From assembly GCA_007570785.1 (NCBI GenBank), contig ML660774.1, forward strand, positions 14,894,888 through 14,958,887: 64,000 nucleotides of DNA, given 5' to 3'. The DNA is from Antilocapra americana. Its lineage: Eukaryota; Chordata; Mammalia; Artiodactyla; Antilocapridae. The stretch's first letter is position 1. The number at the start of each line of letters is the position of its first letter. The notes below the pieces were generated by a model. The model was not told the origin of the DNA. It saw nothing but the letters and a program-made list of their open reading frames with translations, and made no database searches. Positions 22,783 through 35,192 of the stretch are shown here, in pieces. The position numbers and the translations under genes were made by a program.

Positions 22783-24690
22783 TCGGGAAAGATCAATAAT
22801 TAATCAATAGTAACTATTAAGAATTTCCCAAAGGCTATACAAATAGCTCTGTCTTAATCATAAGTTCTAAATTGAAAATATTAATTTCCCAAATAAACTG
22901 CTTTGATATCAGGCAATGCTGTATTTTCATTATATCATCAACTTTCTGGCAGATAATGTGAAATTGTCCTCATTATTTTACCAAAACAGTTCACATGCAA
23001 TGAAAGTAGTTGATTCAAAAGATTTTAAGGAATTATTGGTCACAGATATTTAGCATATGATTATTATTAAGAGTATGTTTTTTATATACAACTTAATTCA
23101 AGAAGAAAGAACTTCTCCAAAGACTTCTACACCCTTGGACACATAAAATGTCTATTTCAGGAAACGTAAGATTGTTTTAACAATATACAGCATTCTAGAG
23201 ACTCTTGCCAAGTTATGACAGAAAACCATGATTGATGAATACAATACGAACGATGGAAAGAAGCCTAAACCTGGGATATAATATTCCAGAGTAATTAGGG
23301 CCAATTACTAAGATTTTGACCCCATTGGAAGCACGGCCTATCTTTTTATGCTGGCTTTCATTATCAAGAGGCAGTACAGACTGCATGAATCCTATAATAA
23401 AAGACCCAAGAGAACAGAGGACTCTGGTATTTCCTTAGTTTGCAGGAAACTTCAATGCAGAAGAAGAATGACATGTTGGTGATTCATGGATGAACTAGTC
23501 ATAATCTATTAATGAGACATCTGGAAGGTGATTTCAAGTTGCACCTTATACATAATCTTGCAAACCTTTGCAGCTAAATATGGCTTTTTAAAAAGTTCCT
23601 CCATTGATTCCACTATAAAGGATGTAATTCAATCCTGTCAAGGCTTTTTAAAGTGCTCCAAAGTATTTCATCATATTAAAATAGTTTTTCAAGATTGAGA
23701 TTCATAAACATTTTATATTGCAACTGATTAAAAGAAAACAAATTCTCAAATTCTTGGTCTATTTTTAATGTGTGGGCATTAAACTGCAGAATAATATCAG
23801 ACCAAGAAATTCATGCTGAAATAAAGATTAATGACCAATATGAGAAAACCATTACATCTGACAAGCTGACCATTGGCCCTATAAATAGCATATCCTTTAT
23901 AGGATTTTCAAAACTGTTTTTGACTTTATAATAGATAAGAGTTCCAAGATGCCATAAAAATGTTTTCTTAATCTGCTCTCTTGTTCTCGTGAACATACCT
24001 TTGAAGCCAATGCACATACCTAATGACTATGTATGAATTCTTGTGCTTGGCTGGTATCCCAATGTGCCTTTAAAGAAATCAATAAACTTAAAAATTGCAA
24101 AAATGGTTATTTTTTTAATGTCTCATAGAGTGGGTGGCATTTTATTCATCATGAAGTATAAAAACACTGGATTCAAAATTGCTTAATTGCTATCCATAAC
24201 AGTATAATAATGCTAAAGTTTTACTAACCTTGTAGATAAACAAAAATTAGAAGGCAAATACAAATTTGTTTTTCAAATATAATATAATTTATGTTAGCAT
24301 AGATGGTTTAGCCAGATGTAGAATTTTAATCCCCAGATTTCAAATTCAACGTGTTGTCATCATTAGTATCATCATCTGGCTAAATGCTCTTTATATATGG
24401 TAGGAAACTAGAACTGACAAAGTAAACACAGTCCAACATCACCACAGAATCAGTGTACAATAGACTGAGATTTTAAGAGCAGAGAATGAGAATGGTAAAC
24501 ATTGTCCATATGATGCTCCATGATCCAATCCTGGGAATGCAGAGAGCCACGTTGGGCTCTACTTCTGGCCAGCAAAGACAGGGCCAATCCTAGCAAGCAA
24601 AGGTGAACTAAGAGGAAACCATAAGCTTTCTTCCAAGCCATTCATGAAGCTGAAGTTTTCCCAGTTCTTTCCTTTTCTTTATAGACACCT
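22783..24690. other. AT-rich DNA without a gene
   Basis: No recognisable gene or young repeat. Short frames have no recognisable content. Confidence 0.4.
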
Positions 24691-24699
24691 CCCTATTAC

Positions 24700-25016
24700 C
24701 TTTATTTAAAAAAAAAAAAGTTTATTTTTGGCTGTGCTGGGTCTTCATTGCTGCGTGGATATTTTCTCTGCTGCGGCAAGCAGGAGCTGCTCTCTAGGCT
24801 GCAGTGCACTGGTTTGTCATTGCAGAGGCTTCTCTTGTTATGGAGCATGGGGTCCAGGGATTGCGGGCTTCAGTAGTTGCGGCTCCTGAGCTCTGGAGCA
24901 CAGACTCAACAGGCTTACTTGCTCCATGGCATGTGGGATCTTTTCCGATCAGGGATCAAACCCATGTCTCCTGCGTTGGCAGGCAGGCTCTTTACCACTG
25001 AGCCATCAAGGAAGCC
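24700..25016 (-). mobile_element. CHR SINE with target duplication
   Basis: Inverted CHR-type element: an A-run/T-rich tail at left (24707), TTTTTGGCTGTGCTGGGTCT, repeated 'GCTTC...TTGCGG' units, and the tRNA-like end CCACTGAGCCATCAAGGAAG at right. Duplication CCCTATTAC at 24691-24699 and 25017-25025. Confidence 0.88.
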
Positions 25017-25025
25017 CCCTATTAC

Positions 25026-26106
25026 TTTTTAATCACATATTCTGCTCTCACTTACATAGGATATCCTGAATATTCTGGTCATTTAATAAATGGGTATTTA
25101 ATTAAGTATTTGTTCTTCTGATAACTACTTCTTCAAACATTCTGTTTCTAAATGTTACCGTTTAAATTTAGTTACCCCTGCATTCATCCATAATTAATAT
25201 TTTTAAGTGCTACTAAGTATCTACTGTGAGCCATGCACTGTGTCCTGGCTCTGAGGATATTGAAAGGGAACAAAACAGAAATATTCAATTCCGGCCCCCG
25301 TAAACAGGGCTGCAATACTGCACGTTTCTGGAGGGGAGAGTACTATTAAACTAGAAGTTTATGTGAAGAGCATCCCCTTGGGCTGGCCGTGTATGGACTG
25401 TGTAACCTTTACCCTGGGTGGCGATAACTGCTCCGGAATATATCAACCCCCTCATTTAAGCAGCATAACCGAACAAAGAGATGTTGAAGTGTATTTCCCA
25501 AGTGAACTTCCCAAGAGAAAGAAAGCTTACTCCAAAAAGTTCCAAAATATTTTTAACTCTTTTAACGGACAGCTTTTTTAAATGGATTATACACTGCCAT
25601 GGCTTGTTGAGCAGAATATACTGATCAGACTTAACTTATTCTTAATGACTGCATTTCATCATCTTGAACATAGGCTATTAGGCTGTGCTAAAATTCTGTG
25701 ATTATACTCAGGAGCATGAATCATGCACAATAGTATGCAATCACTGAGCAGCCCCAGCTGCTACACTTCTCAGTTCTTCTGTCTGCTCTTTGTAATCTTT
25801 CCCTTCATGCTGTCTCACTCAGATCCTCCCATCTTTGCATCTATGGCTGAGTTTCACTTCCTCATGCTAAATTACGTTGTTTAACCCACGATGCAAAGGT
25901 GAGTTATATAGCAAAACTTGCTCCAAACAATTATATCACATTCTCTCCCCTGTACATAAAGGTATATGTTATATAAGAGCATGAGGAAAAACATGAAAAG
26001 GAAAATCACTGACAAAACTTAACTCAGTTGGGTGGCTCTGCGAGCTTTGCTTGGCCTCTAGTTTGCAAGGTGTTGGCTTTGTCATTTAAGTGACCAGTAT
26101 ATTAGA
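25026..26106. other. unique DNA with a possible old repeat, no gene assigned
   Basis: The part at about 25195-25290 resembles an old L2/MIR-type end (TACTGTGAGCCATGCACTGT). The part at 25290-25600 is less AT-rich and holds a 72-codon plus-strand frame at 25363-25581 (MKSIPLGWPC...), unrecognised and probably chance or a degenerate repeat. Confidence 0.35.
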
Positions 26107-26251
26107 GCTTCCCTGGTGGCTCTGACTGTAAAGAATCTATCTGTAGTTCAGGAGTCTAGGTTTGATCCCTGGGTCAGGAAGATCCCCTGGAGAAGAAAAT
26201 GACAACCCTCTCCAGTATTCTTGTCTGGGAAATCCCATTGACAGAGAAGCT
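26107..26251 (+). mobile_element. Bov-tA SINE, 3'-truncated
   Basis: tRNA part GCTTCCCTGGTGGCTCTGAC through CATTGACAGAGAAGCTGACC; the last third is missing. Confidence 0.88.
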
Positions 26252-27172
26252 GACCAAAAAATTAAGGTACTTTTTTATTTGCCTACATGTGTGCTTGTGA
26301 GTATGTGTTAGTGAACATGTTGTGGCAGGCAGTGTGCTTGTGTATGTGGCAGAAAGAGAGACAGACAGGAGAATGACAGAGAGGAAAGATAAATTGACTT
26401 GTGTGCATATATACAGTTTGTGTACATATCCATTATATATGGGATGCAAATGGTAAAAAATAATGAATACTAAAATTGTCATCTTTATCTTTCCGTATTT
26501 GTTTGATGGGTGCATAGGCTATTTGGTCTAAATTATCTATTTCTGAATTTAAGGAAATTTACAACACAAAAAAACTGCACAATTCTGCAAAAGGGCACTA
26601 CTTCAGGAAAGCCTGAAAAGTTATACTTTCTCTAAGTCTAACCCTTCAAAAATTTCTTTCCAAGTTTACATTCACTTCTTTTAATTTACTATATTTAAAA
26701 GTAAATATTTACTAAGTGAAAATCACATACAAGGCACAGAATCATTAAAACAAGCAATAGCTTTTCCCTCTTTAATTTATCACATCATTGCCAAACAGAG
26801 TTTGTCTACATGCAAAGCTAGTTTATGATTAGAAAATCAATGTAATTTATGATATGAAAAAGAAAAAAATCATATCATAATTAGAGTATAATAAATGACA
26901 AGTATATGTTTGTTAAATAAACATTTGACAAATTTATTTTGACATTAATTACAATATATAACAAGAACATATTTGTTAAATATACATTTGACAAGTATAT
27001 AATTGACTTTTTACAAATATGTATTAAATAAAACTCTATTTATTAATAGACAACATAATTATCTAGGTAGAAAACTTTAAGAAATCCACAGAAAAGCTAT
27101 TAGATCTAATAAGTTATGTAATCATGTCACAAATTACAGTTCAATATACAAAAATCAATTATGTTATTATAC

Positions 27173-27422
27173 ATTCAGTTCAGTTTAGTTGCTCAGTCGT
27201 GTCTGACACTTTGTGACCCCATGGAAGCACGCCAGGCTTCTCTGTCCATCAACAACTCCCAGAGCTCGCTCAAACTCATGTCCATCAAGTCGCTAACACC
27301 ATCCAACCATCTCATCCTCATTGTCCCCTTCCCCTCCTGCCTTCAATCTTCCCCAGCATAAGGGTCTTTTCCAATGAGTCAGTTCTTTGCATCAGATGGT
27401 CAAAGTATTGGCACTCAGTAAC
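27173..27422 (-). mobile_element. BovB LINE 3' fragment
   Basis: Inverted BovB 3' end: CAGTTCAGTTTAGTTGCTCA, then CAACTCCCAGAGCTCGCTCA and GTCTTTTCCAATGAGTCAG. Strongly 5'-truncated and inserted in the L1. Confidence 0.9.
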
Positions 27423-27955
27423 CAACAATTAAAACTATTAAGAATAACATCAAAAATAGAAAATATTTCTGAGTAAATTTAACCAAAAAATGCAAAACTT
27501 ATTAACTTAAAACTATAAAACATTGTTGAATGTTTAAAAGACCTAAATAAATCTAGAGATATCTCCTGTTTATTGATCTGGAAATCAGTAGTGTTAAAAG
27601 GTGTATTTTCTTCAAATTGACCTACAGATTCAACTCAATCTCAAACAAAATTTCAGAAGACTTTCTTTAGAAAAAATTCATAAACTGTTTCTTAAAATTA
27701 CATGAAAATTCAAAGCACCTATAAGTTAAAAAAAAAGTCATATAAGTTTACAGTAGTCAAGAGAGTATTGCATTATCAAAAGATAGACTTATGAGCACTA
27801 GAACAGAAGAAAGAATTCAGAAAGAAGTCCACACATACATAGGTAATTTAATAGGTATTTTAATATCAATTAAAGTACAAAGTCAATTCAGTAGTTAAAA
27901 GATTATCTTTTCAACCAAGTTTACAAAATCTTGTATATCATATGCAATATATATG

Positions 27956-28171
27956 GGGCTTCTCAGGTGACACTAGTGGTAAAGAATCCACCTGCCAATG
28001 CAAGAGACATAAGAGAGATGGGTTCAACGCCTGGGTGAGGAAGATCCCCTGGAGGAGGGCATGGCAACCCACTCAAATATTCTTGCCTGGAAAATCCCAT
28101 GGACAAAGGAGCCTGGCAAGCTAAAGTCTATCGGGTTAAGAAGAGTCAGACACAACTGAAGTGACTTAGCA
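27956..28171 (+). mobile_element. Bov-tA SINE
   Basis: Full-length copy beginning GGCTTCTCAGGTGACACTAG, ending CAACTGAAGTGACTTAG and passing into a CA repeat. Confidence 0.92.
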
Positions 28172-28203
28172 CACACACACACAAGATATATATATGTGTG
28201 TGT
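28172..28203. repeat. SINE-tail (CA)n/(TA)n/(TG)n microsatellite
   Basis: Seven CA units follow the SINE tail directly, then ATATATATATGTGTGTGT. The mixed structure is self-complementary. Confidence 0.85.
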
Positions 28204-29192
28204 TTCTTACTTCATACCATATACAACAATTATCTCTACATAGATCACTTACCTAAATATAAAAGCTATAAAAAATAAATATAAAGACTGAAAAAAAAAA
28301 GCTAAAGCTATAAACCATCTTAAACAAAACATAGGGGAAAGTGTTTGTGATCTTAAGCTATGTAAATGTTTATTAAATAAGACAGAAAAATCTCAAACCA
28401 TGAAACAATGAAAAAATGAACTTTATCATGATTAGAAACATTTGTCCCACCAAAAGACACCCTTAATAAAATGAAAGTCACAGACTGGGAGAAAATATTA
28501 GTAAAATGTGTAGTGACAAAGGGCTTATATTTAGAATTTATTAGAGATCTTACAACTCACTAATTAGAAAACAAAACCCAAGTGAAAAATTAGCCAGAGA
28601 TTTAAATGACATCTCACCAAAGGCAATGCATAAACATCAAATAAGTACATGAAAAAATATTCAATATAATTAGGAAAATGAAAATAATATCATGATTAGA
28701 TACCACTACACACCCACTAGAATGGCTAAAATTTAAAAATTTGACCGTGCCAAGTATATTCAAGATGTAAAGCAACTGGACCTCCCAGAAATTGCTGGAT
28801 ATCAAAAAAGTTCATCTAGGGAAACATACTCAATATTTTGTAATAGCCTATAAGGGAAAGGAATCTGAAAAATATATATGTATAAAAGAATACGCATATA
28901 AAGTGGAATCATTTTGCTATATGCTTGAAACTAACACAATATTGTAGATCTAGTTCTAAAAATGTTCAACTACACTAGAGAACAGTTTAGCAGCTTTTTC
29001 TATAACTAGATATACATTTAACATATGATCCAAGAATTACATTCTTTGGTACTTACCGAAGAGAAAGAAAACATGTCTCAACCCAAAGACTTGCCCTTGA
29101 CTATTTGTATCAACTGTATCTGCTATAACCCCAAATAGGAAATAATCCACATGTCCATCAACTTGTGAATAAGCACATAATGGTACATCCAT

Positions 29193-29277
29193 GTGGCTTC
29201 CCTGGTGGCTCAGTCAGTAAAGAGTCCACCCGCAGTGCGAGAGACCTGGGTTTGGTCCCTGGGTGGGGAAGATCCCC
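29193..29277 (+). mobile_element. tRNA-part-only Bov-tA insertion with target duplication
   Basis: Just 85 bases: the tRNA-Glu-derived part (GTGGCTTCCCTGGTGGCTCA ... GGGGAAGATCCCC) with no Bov-A body and no A-rich tail. A perfect 12-bp duplication TGGTACATCCAT flanks it at 29181-29192 and 29278-29289, so it is a complete insertion and not a deletion relic. It interrupts the L1 3' region. Confidence 0.92.
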
Positions 29278-29662
29278 TGGTACATCCATACAGCAGAATC
29301 CCACTCAGAAAAAAACGGTTGAATTACTGCCACACACAATGGTCTGGATGAATATTAAAACCATTATCTTAAATGAAAAAAGTCATATCCAAAAGAAAAT
29401 ACAATGTATAATTTCACTTATATGAAATTCTAGAAAAAGAAAAAACTATAGTGTTAGAAAGATCAATGGTTGCCAGTGCCAAAGGTTAAGAGAAAGGAAT
29501 TGTTGCAAAGGGTACAGAGAAATTCCTGGTGTGAATGTGATGTTCCATAGCATCGTTTTTGTGGTGATTACAAGACTTTATCAAAACTCATCACATTGTA
29601 AACTTGAAATTGGTGACTTGACTGTGTGTAACTTATAATTCAATGAAGACAATAATAATAAT

Positions 29663-31529
29663 AAAGAATTACTCTGTAAAATTGTTTGTTTGATAGTGTA
29701 GTAATTTGAAGTATGTTCCATGTCTCTCAAAAATAATTCTAAACAGTTAAGATCCTGCTTTTATTGTATAAAAACTAATAACATAGATTTTGCTAACTCC
29801 TGAGAGGATAGTCTCAACCCTTTCTTGCCCTGGTTTTCTTCTGTAGTCAGGGTCTGTTCTGACATTCAGAACTGTGTTTATAGATGGCTATTTGAACAAA
29901 TCCCCAGATGAGTGATGTCCTGAGGCTTCATTAACAAACTGCTTGGGGTTTCTTATCTTGTTTTAACAACCTCATTACCAACTTCAGGAATAATTAATTT
30001 TAAGCCTAGCTAACATTTTCATGATAACAAAAGCTAATTGAGTCAAATGCATATTTTTTAAACAAACTTAAGGAGAAAATGTGTGACATAGCCAAAACCA
30101 GAATTTGTCCAGACAAGATTTTGTAGGGGAAGGTACTTATTTGGTGTATCCAGCTCAAGAACTGGAATAGTGAGCAGGAGTTTCTGTCAAGTACCAGCCT
30201 TCAACCACCTCACTTTAATCATATCTGGAAAGACTCAGTAAACCTGGGATTTCATAAAGACCACAGAAATCATTCACTAAGTACGGACATTTTACTGTGG
30301 AGTGGAGTATATGAATGGTTGATTTAACTTTAGACCTGTTTTGAATCATAGCAATACTTTAAGGGAATAGTAAAATGCTTATCTGAAGTGACAGAACTGG
30401 CCATAGTGAATTTTGACTGGGTCTTCTCCAGCTCTTGCTGTTTCTGAACTGTCTATTTGTTTACTTATTTTGGATGTGTGTGTTTCTCAGTATCCCACAT
30501 CTACCATTATATTTCCGTTATACCTTTCTTTTATCAGGACTGATATATTGAGGTCAGCATGCCCTCAGGATCTATGTGATTATCAAAAATTCAAAGTCCC
30601 CTGTGACTAGATTTATAAAGCTCTATCCACACGTCTCTGTGAACCATGTCTGCTCTCAAGCTTTTCAAAAAATAAACCCGTGGCTAATGCTAATCTTCCT
30701 TCTCTTCATTGCTGTATTGGAAAAGATTTTCAAGTTTATCCCAGGTTTGGTCAAGAAAATTAAAGCTGTCATCTAAATCACCGCTACCCAAAATCTTTTT
30801 TTTTACTTTCTCATCACCCCATCCTACCCCACTACTTAGAAATTATTCACTCTACAGATTCTTTCAATGTTTAGTATAAAATACCTCTCCCTCTTGCCCC
30901 CTTCTTCCCAACCCACAACTCTCCAATGCCTCATCTCCAGGAACAGAAGCAAAGAATAAAAGCTATTAACTTGCTGACCTGTAGAGGATTTGATATTTAA
31001 CTTGAAAGACATTTCCTGGGCACCCACTCTGCTAAGGGCAGGAGGCATCCAGCCACAAGGGGTTAACTGGAGGGAGGTCAGTAAACATGCAGGAAGTAGC
31101 TCTCAGCTTTCTGATCTCATCTGAGCTTTCACCAAAATACAATTAGTAGCTCTAGCAAACAAAAGCATAATTAAATGTCACCAATACTTTACATAAATAA
31201 TGATTATAATCGAATGTGACAGTAGAATGTGAAATTATTCAAAAGAATAATATTTTAAAAGATTTAAGAGTAAAGACTTATCTATGAAGAATAGAAGAAT
31301 GTAAGCGACTAAATAAATAGAAAAGAAATGACAGGTGTTTAAATGGTCATGTATTTTCAGAGTGAGAGGAAAATGTGAAAACAGGAAAACTTTATGGAAT
31401 GAAATTATTGCTTGTAGGCAAAGGAAAAAAATGTCGATAATATTGCTATCCACTTAGCTGGGGGGCAGGGAAGGAGTATTTTTTTCAACCAGTACTTTAT
31501 ATACACAGAGTAAGGGGATAATTAATGAA
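29663..31529. other. AT-rich DNA without a gene
   Basis: No recognisable gene or SINE. A run of short open frames at 30400-30780 has no recognisable content. Confidence 0.4.
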
Positions 31530-31690
31530 GAGTTGAGGTTGAAACCTGCCCCCACCACTTATCACTTGAATGACTGCAGACAAGACACAGAGTGACACTA
31601 AGCCTCTGGTTCTGCATCTGTAAAATGGGAACATTCATCTCACCCTGGTTCAGTGTGCCAGAGAAGAACTGATAGAAGCAATAACAACAT
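31530..31690 (+). mobile_element. MIR SINE
   Basis: Typical order: CTTGAATGACTGCAGACAAG, then CTCTGGTTCTGCATCTGTAA and AATGGGAACATTCATCTCAC. Confidence 0.7.
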
Positions 31691-31749
31691 ATCACTCCCA
31701 CGGAAACACCATGCATGGAAGCATTAGAGTCAGTTCCTCATTTGAACAG

Positions 31750-31942
31750 CCAAGTGAAAGTTGCTCAGTCGTGTCCGACTCTTTGCTATCCCATGGTCTA
31801 TACAGACCATGGAATTCTCCAGGCCAGAATACTGGAGTGGGTAGCCTTTCCCTTCTCCAGGGGATCTTCCCAACCCAGGGATTGAACCCAGGTCTCCCGC
31901 ATTGCAGGCAGATTCTTTACCAGCTGAGCCACAAGTGAAGCC
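31750..31942 (-). mobile_element. Bov-tA SINE
   Basis: Inverted copy from AAGTGAAAGTTGCTCAGTCG to CAGCTGAGCCACAAGTGAAG. It belongs with the copies at 13249 and 57460, which share CAGGCCAGAATA or its complement. Confidence 0.93.
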
Positions 31943-32334
31943 CAAGTACACACTCAAAACAACTCTGAAGCAAAATGGCCACACAGCATGAGAGTAAATG
32001 CAACCTGGCATTGTGTCCTGTTGAATTTTTTATCCTTACCAAGGGCACACAGCTGCCCTTGACACCATCTGCCACCTGCAGAGTAGGGTGTCACCAGATC
32101 AAGAAATTCTAATTCTGGATGTTCTGCTATACTTTCATACTTAGTATCTACATCATCATTCTGGAAGGGCCTGTCCAACACAAATTTATTCCCATTTTCA
32201 AGAATGTTTATAAACTGGTTTCTCTAGGTTTTGGATCCACATTCAACCTCGCAAATCCCCTTCCTCAGTTGGAGGGGAAAAGTGGTATCCATTATTGACC
32301 CTAGTAATGATCTCTGCTCCCACTTGTCAGCATT

Positions 32335-32572
32335 TGAGACTATAGTTAATAATACTGCATTGCATATTTGAAAGTTGTTAACTAAGTAAATCTTGAAAGT
32401 TGTTATCACAAAAAAATTGTTTTAATTATGTGTGGTGAAAGATATTAACTAAACTTATGGTGATCATTTCACAATTCATACAAATATGAAATCATTCTGT
32501 TGTACAACAGAAACTAATATAAGGTTATATGTCAATTATATCAAACCTTGAATTTTTTTTTTAAAAAAGCCT
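32335..32572 (+). mobile_element. L1 3' end
   Basis: Recognisable L1 3' terminal pattern: TAGTTAATAATACTGCATTG, GGTGATCATTTCACAATTCA, then TATGTCAATTATATC and an A/T tail. Confidence 0.75.
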
Positions 32573-32589
32573 ATTTCCCTGCAGAACTT

Positions 32590-32680
32590 TGAAGGGCTTT
32601 GTGAAATTAAATGATATAATCATATAAAGTCTTAGGCACATAGTGAGTGCTCAATTATTTAATAATTATTTAAATTATTT
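32590..32680 (+). mobile_element. MIR tail
   Basis: TTGTGAAATTAAATGATATA followed by AGGCACATAGTGAGTGCTCA is the usual MIR 3' order. Confidence 0.55.
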
Positions 32681-32814
32681 CAAAAATAATTTTAATTATT
32701 TTTATTACACTTCATGGAGTCTTTAAATGTGGTCACTGATGTCAGATGCCTAGTTCAAAGCCTAGGACATACTAAGCTTTCAAGAGTGGCCATTACTGCT
32801 ATTACTGTTAGTAG

Positions 32815-33008
32815 TAGTGTTAGTCGCTCAGTTATGTCCGGCTCTTTGTGACCCCATGGACTGTAGCCTGCCAGGCTCTTCTGTCCCTGGGATTCTTCAG
32901 GCAAGAATACTGGGGTAACTTGCCATTGCCTTCTCCAGGGCATTTTCCTGAGCTTGGGTCTCCTGCATTGCAGGCAGATTCTTTACTATCTGAGATACAG
33001 GGAAAGCC
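32815..33008 (-). mobile_element. Bov-tA SINE
   Basis: Inverted copy, AGTGTTAGTCGCTCAGTTAT to ATCTGAGATACAGGGAAAGC, with a small internal deletion near 32950. Confidence 0.92.
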
Positions 33009-33146
33009 CTGTACTGCTAGAAGCAATTAATTCTTGCTGTAGTCATTATTGTCATTATTATCCATAGTTGCTCTCACTCTGCACTAATCTTGTGCCTAAA
33101 CAGGTCAAAATCTCATAGTTTGTGTGTACTTTTTTAACTGAAACCT

Positions 33147-33350
33147 TGCTTCCTTGGTGGCTCAGACAGTAAAGCGTCTGTCTGCAATGTGGGAGACCTG
33201 GGTTCGATCACCGGGTCGGGAAGATCCCGTGGAGAAGGAAATGGCAACCCACTCCAGTATTCTTGCCTGAAAAATCCCACGGATGGAGGAGCCTCGTAGG
33301 CTACAGTCCATTGGGTCTCAAAGAGTCAGACAAGACTAAGTGACTTCTCT
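33147..33350 (+). mobile_element. Bov-tA SINE
   Basis: Full-length copy with an intact tRNA B-box-like GGTTCGATCACC, ending AGACAAGACTAAGTGACTTC and a CT-rich tail. Confidence 0.94.
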
Positions 33351-34215
33351 TTCTTTCTTGGCTCAAGACGTTTCATAATTTGAACAACTTGAATTATTTC
33401 TGATAAAGAAATAGCATGGGATCTTGCACTTTGCAGACATTATCCACAGTGTGTTATACTCCAGATGACAAAAGAACAATCATTGAGATTCAGTGTCACC
33501 ATTCACACAGTTTGACAACAATATGTGTTAGGAATGAATAAACCTAGCTAACATAAAACAGACCAGTCATGATTTTTTGTGGCAGGTATAAGAAACAGAA
33601 CCAGAACACAACTACAAAGGGTGATTCTTGCTGTGTTAATGGAAAACCAGAACCTTTCTCATCCTTGATTTTGTTTTCTTGATCCAAAAACAAGTAAGAT
33701 CTTTCTAGCCTGTGTTTGTGCTCATATATATCAGACTAGTGTGTTTTTACTTACTGTTTAGATTTTTTTTATTAAATGTATGATGTGCTTAAAGGGGAAA
33801 CATCAAGATTCAGAAACATATCACCTTATCAATTGCATCACTCTTATCTTTTATAAATCTTATAGAAGTATAATGGCTGTTCCACAGAAAGATGTTAATA
33901 ATTTTGGAATTTTAACATAAAATTCCCTTACCTTTTATAACACATAATAATAATGTGCTTTCCAAAAATATGGTAATTTTGGAACAGATTCCTGGATGCA
34001 CTGAGACATTTTTGAAGTGCAGATGGTCTAATACTTCATAGTTACAAAGAAGCAAAGAGAATATGATTGAAAATTCTCTAAATATATGGCTATGTCATCA
34101 AGTCATATGGATATATCATATCTCTTCTCTAAAATTCACCACTGGCTTACAGCTAAATGTCTCTGAGCAAGTCTGGCCCATGATTCTGAATTCAAGAGGT
34201 ACCTGGGACAGTGGA
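33351..34215. other. AT-rich DNA, nothing recognised
   Basis: No repeat, RNA gene or convincing frame is seen. Confidence 0.4.
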
Positions 34216-34390
34216 TGGAGACTGTGGCTGTGGATAAGGTAACTTGGGTTTGTCCTGCCCTGAAACTCACTAACCACCTGCCAGGGAGCAAGGCACTTAA
34301 TCCATCTGAGCATTTTTAAAACAGAGCATAGGTGTAATTTCCTTACTGCTTCATATAGTTAAAGTTCCAATTAAGTTCTGAATATAGAGA
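34216..34390 (+). mobile_element. MIR relic
   Basis: AGGGAGCAAGGCACTTAATC then CATCTGAGCATTTTTAAAAC in MIR order; strongly diverged. Confidence 0.5.
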
Positions 34391-34699
34391 AAGTTGTTCC
34401 TTAGGACCTTCGTTCCTCCTTCATTGGACCACTCTTACAAATGTGCACATCTCTTACCTATCACTCTAAATAATATTAAATCAAAGCTTTGAACTCTGTA
34501 ATTCCCTGTGATTATAACCTGTAATCTTTAGAATTCCTCTCTCTGTCCACCTTCACCTTGTCACCTCCCAGGATGGAAACTCTTAACTTTGTTTGCCTCT
34601 CTATGGAATCAGGTCAGCCTCCTCTCTGTGTTTTGTATGAAGTGCCTATCATTACAAGTTATATATGCTTGCTTGCTTAATATCTGTTTTTCTCCTTCA

Positions 34700-34815
34700 G
34701 CATATAAACTTCAAAAGGAGGAAGAGACTTTGTCTCATTCTTGATCTGTGACAAAAACCTTGGTCAGTGCCTAGCACATAATGAACATTCAATAACTATA
34801 TGTTGAGTAATTGAT
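34700..34815 (+). mobile_element. L2 3'-end fragment
   Basis: GGAAGAGACTTTGTCTCATT, CAGTGCCTAGCACATAATGA, then GTTGAGTAATTGATTGAATGA. Confidence 0.65.
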
Positions 34816-35192
34816 TGAATGATTGTGAAGAGATAAGGCATCTCCTATAACTTATCAAAAGGTGAATGAGAGTCCAAAAGGGCTAAGTCAGTTATAGGAA
34901 TGTGGGCCAGGGTTGCACAGGGCAGATACAATGTTCAGTGTAAGGTCATTTAGATTTTCCTCCATAACAATTACCAAAGACACAGGAAGGGATGCAACAG
35001 CAAAACTATTGTAATAAAAATAAACTCTCTAAGGAAGACTAAGACAACAAAATAATGATAGCACTGGTCTTACAGTTTGCGAAGCCAAGAGAGAGAAGGC
35101 AATGGCATGAGGGTTGCCAATGTCTGGCTCTGGTTGAGACAGTGACAGATAAACATCCACATGAGCATATTCTTTGCCTGGTTAGTAGGGTT

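Larger units (their letters stand above)
26800..29662 (+). mobile_element. degenerate L1 (ORF2 3' part and 3' UTR), interrupted
   Basis: Broken frames give the C-terminal L1 ORF2 pattern in order: about 27060 (GAAATCCACAGAAAAGCTA), 27600-27830, 28440-28760 (CAAAAGACACCCTTAATAAA; GATACCACTACACACCCACT), then the 3' UTR to the AATAATAATAATAAAG end near 29662. The copy is cut by BovB at 27173, Bov-tA at 27956 and a short SINE at 29193, all younger. The left boundary is approximate. Confidence 0.7.
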
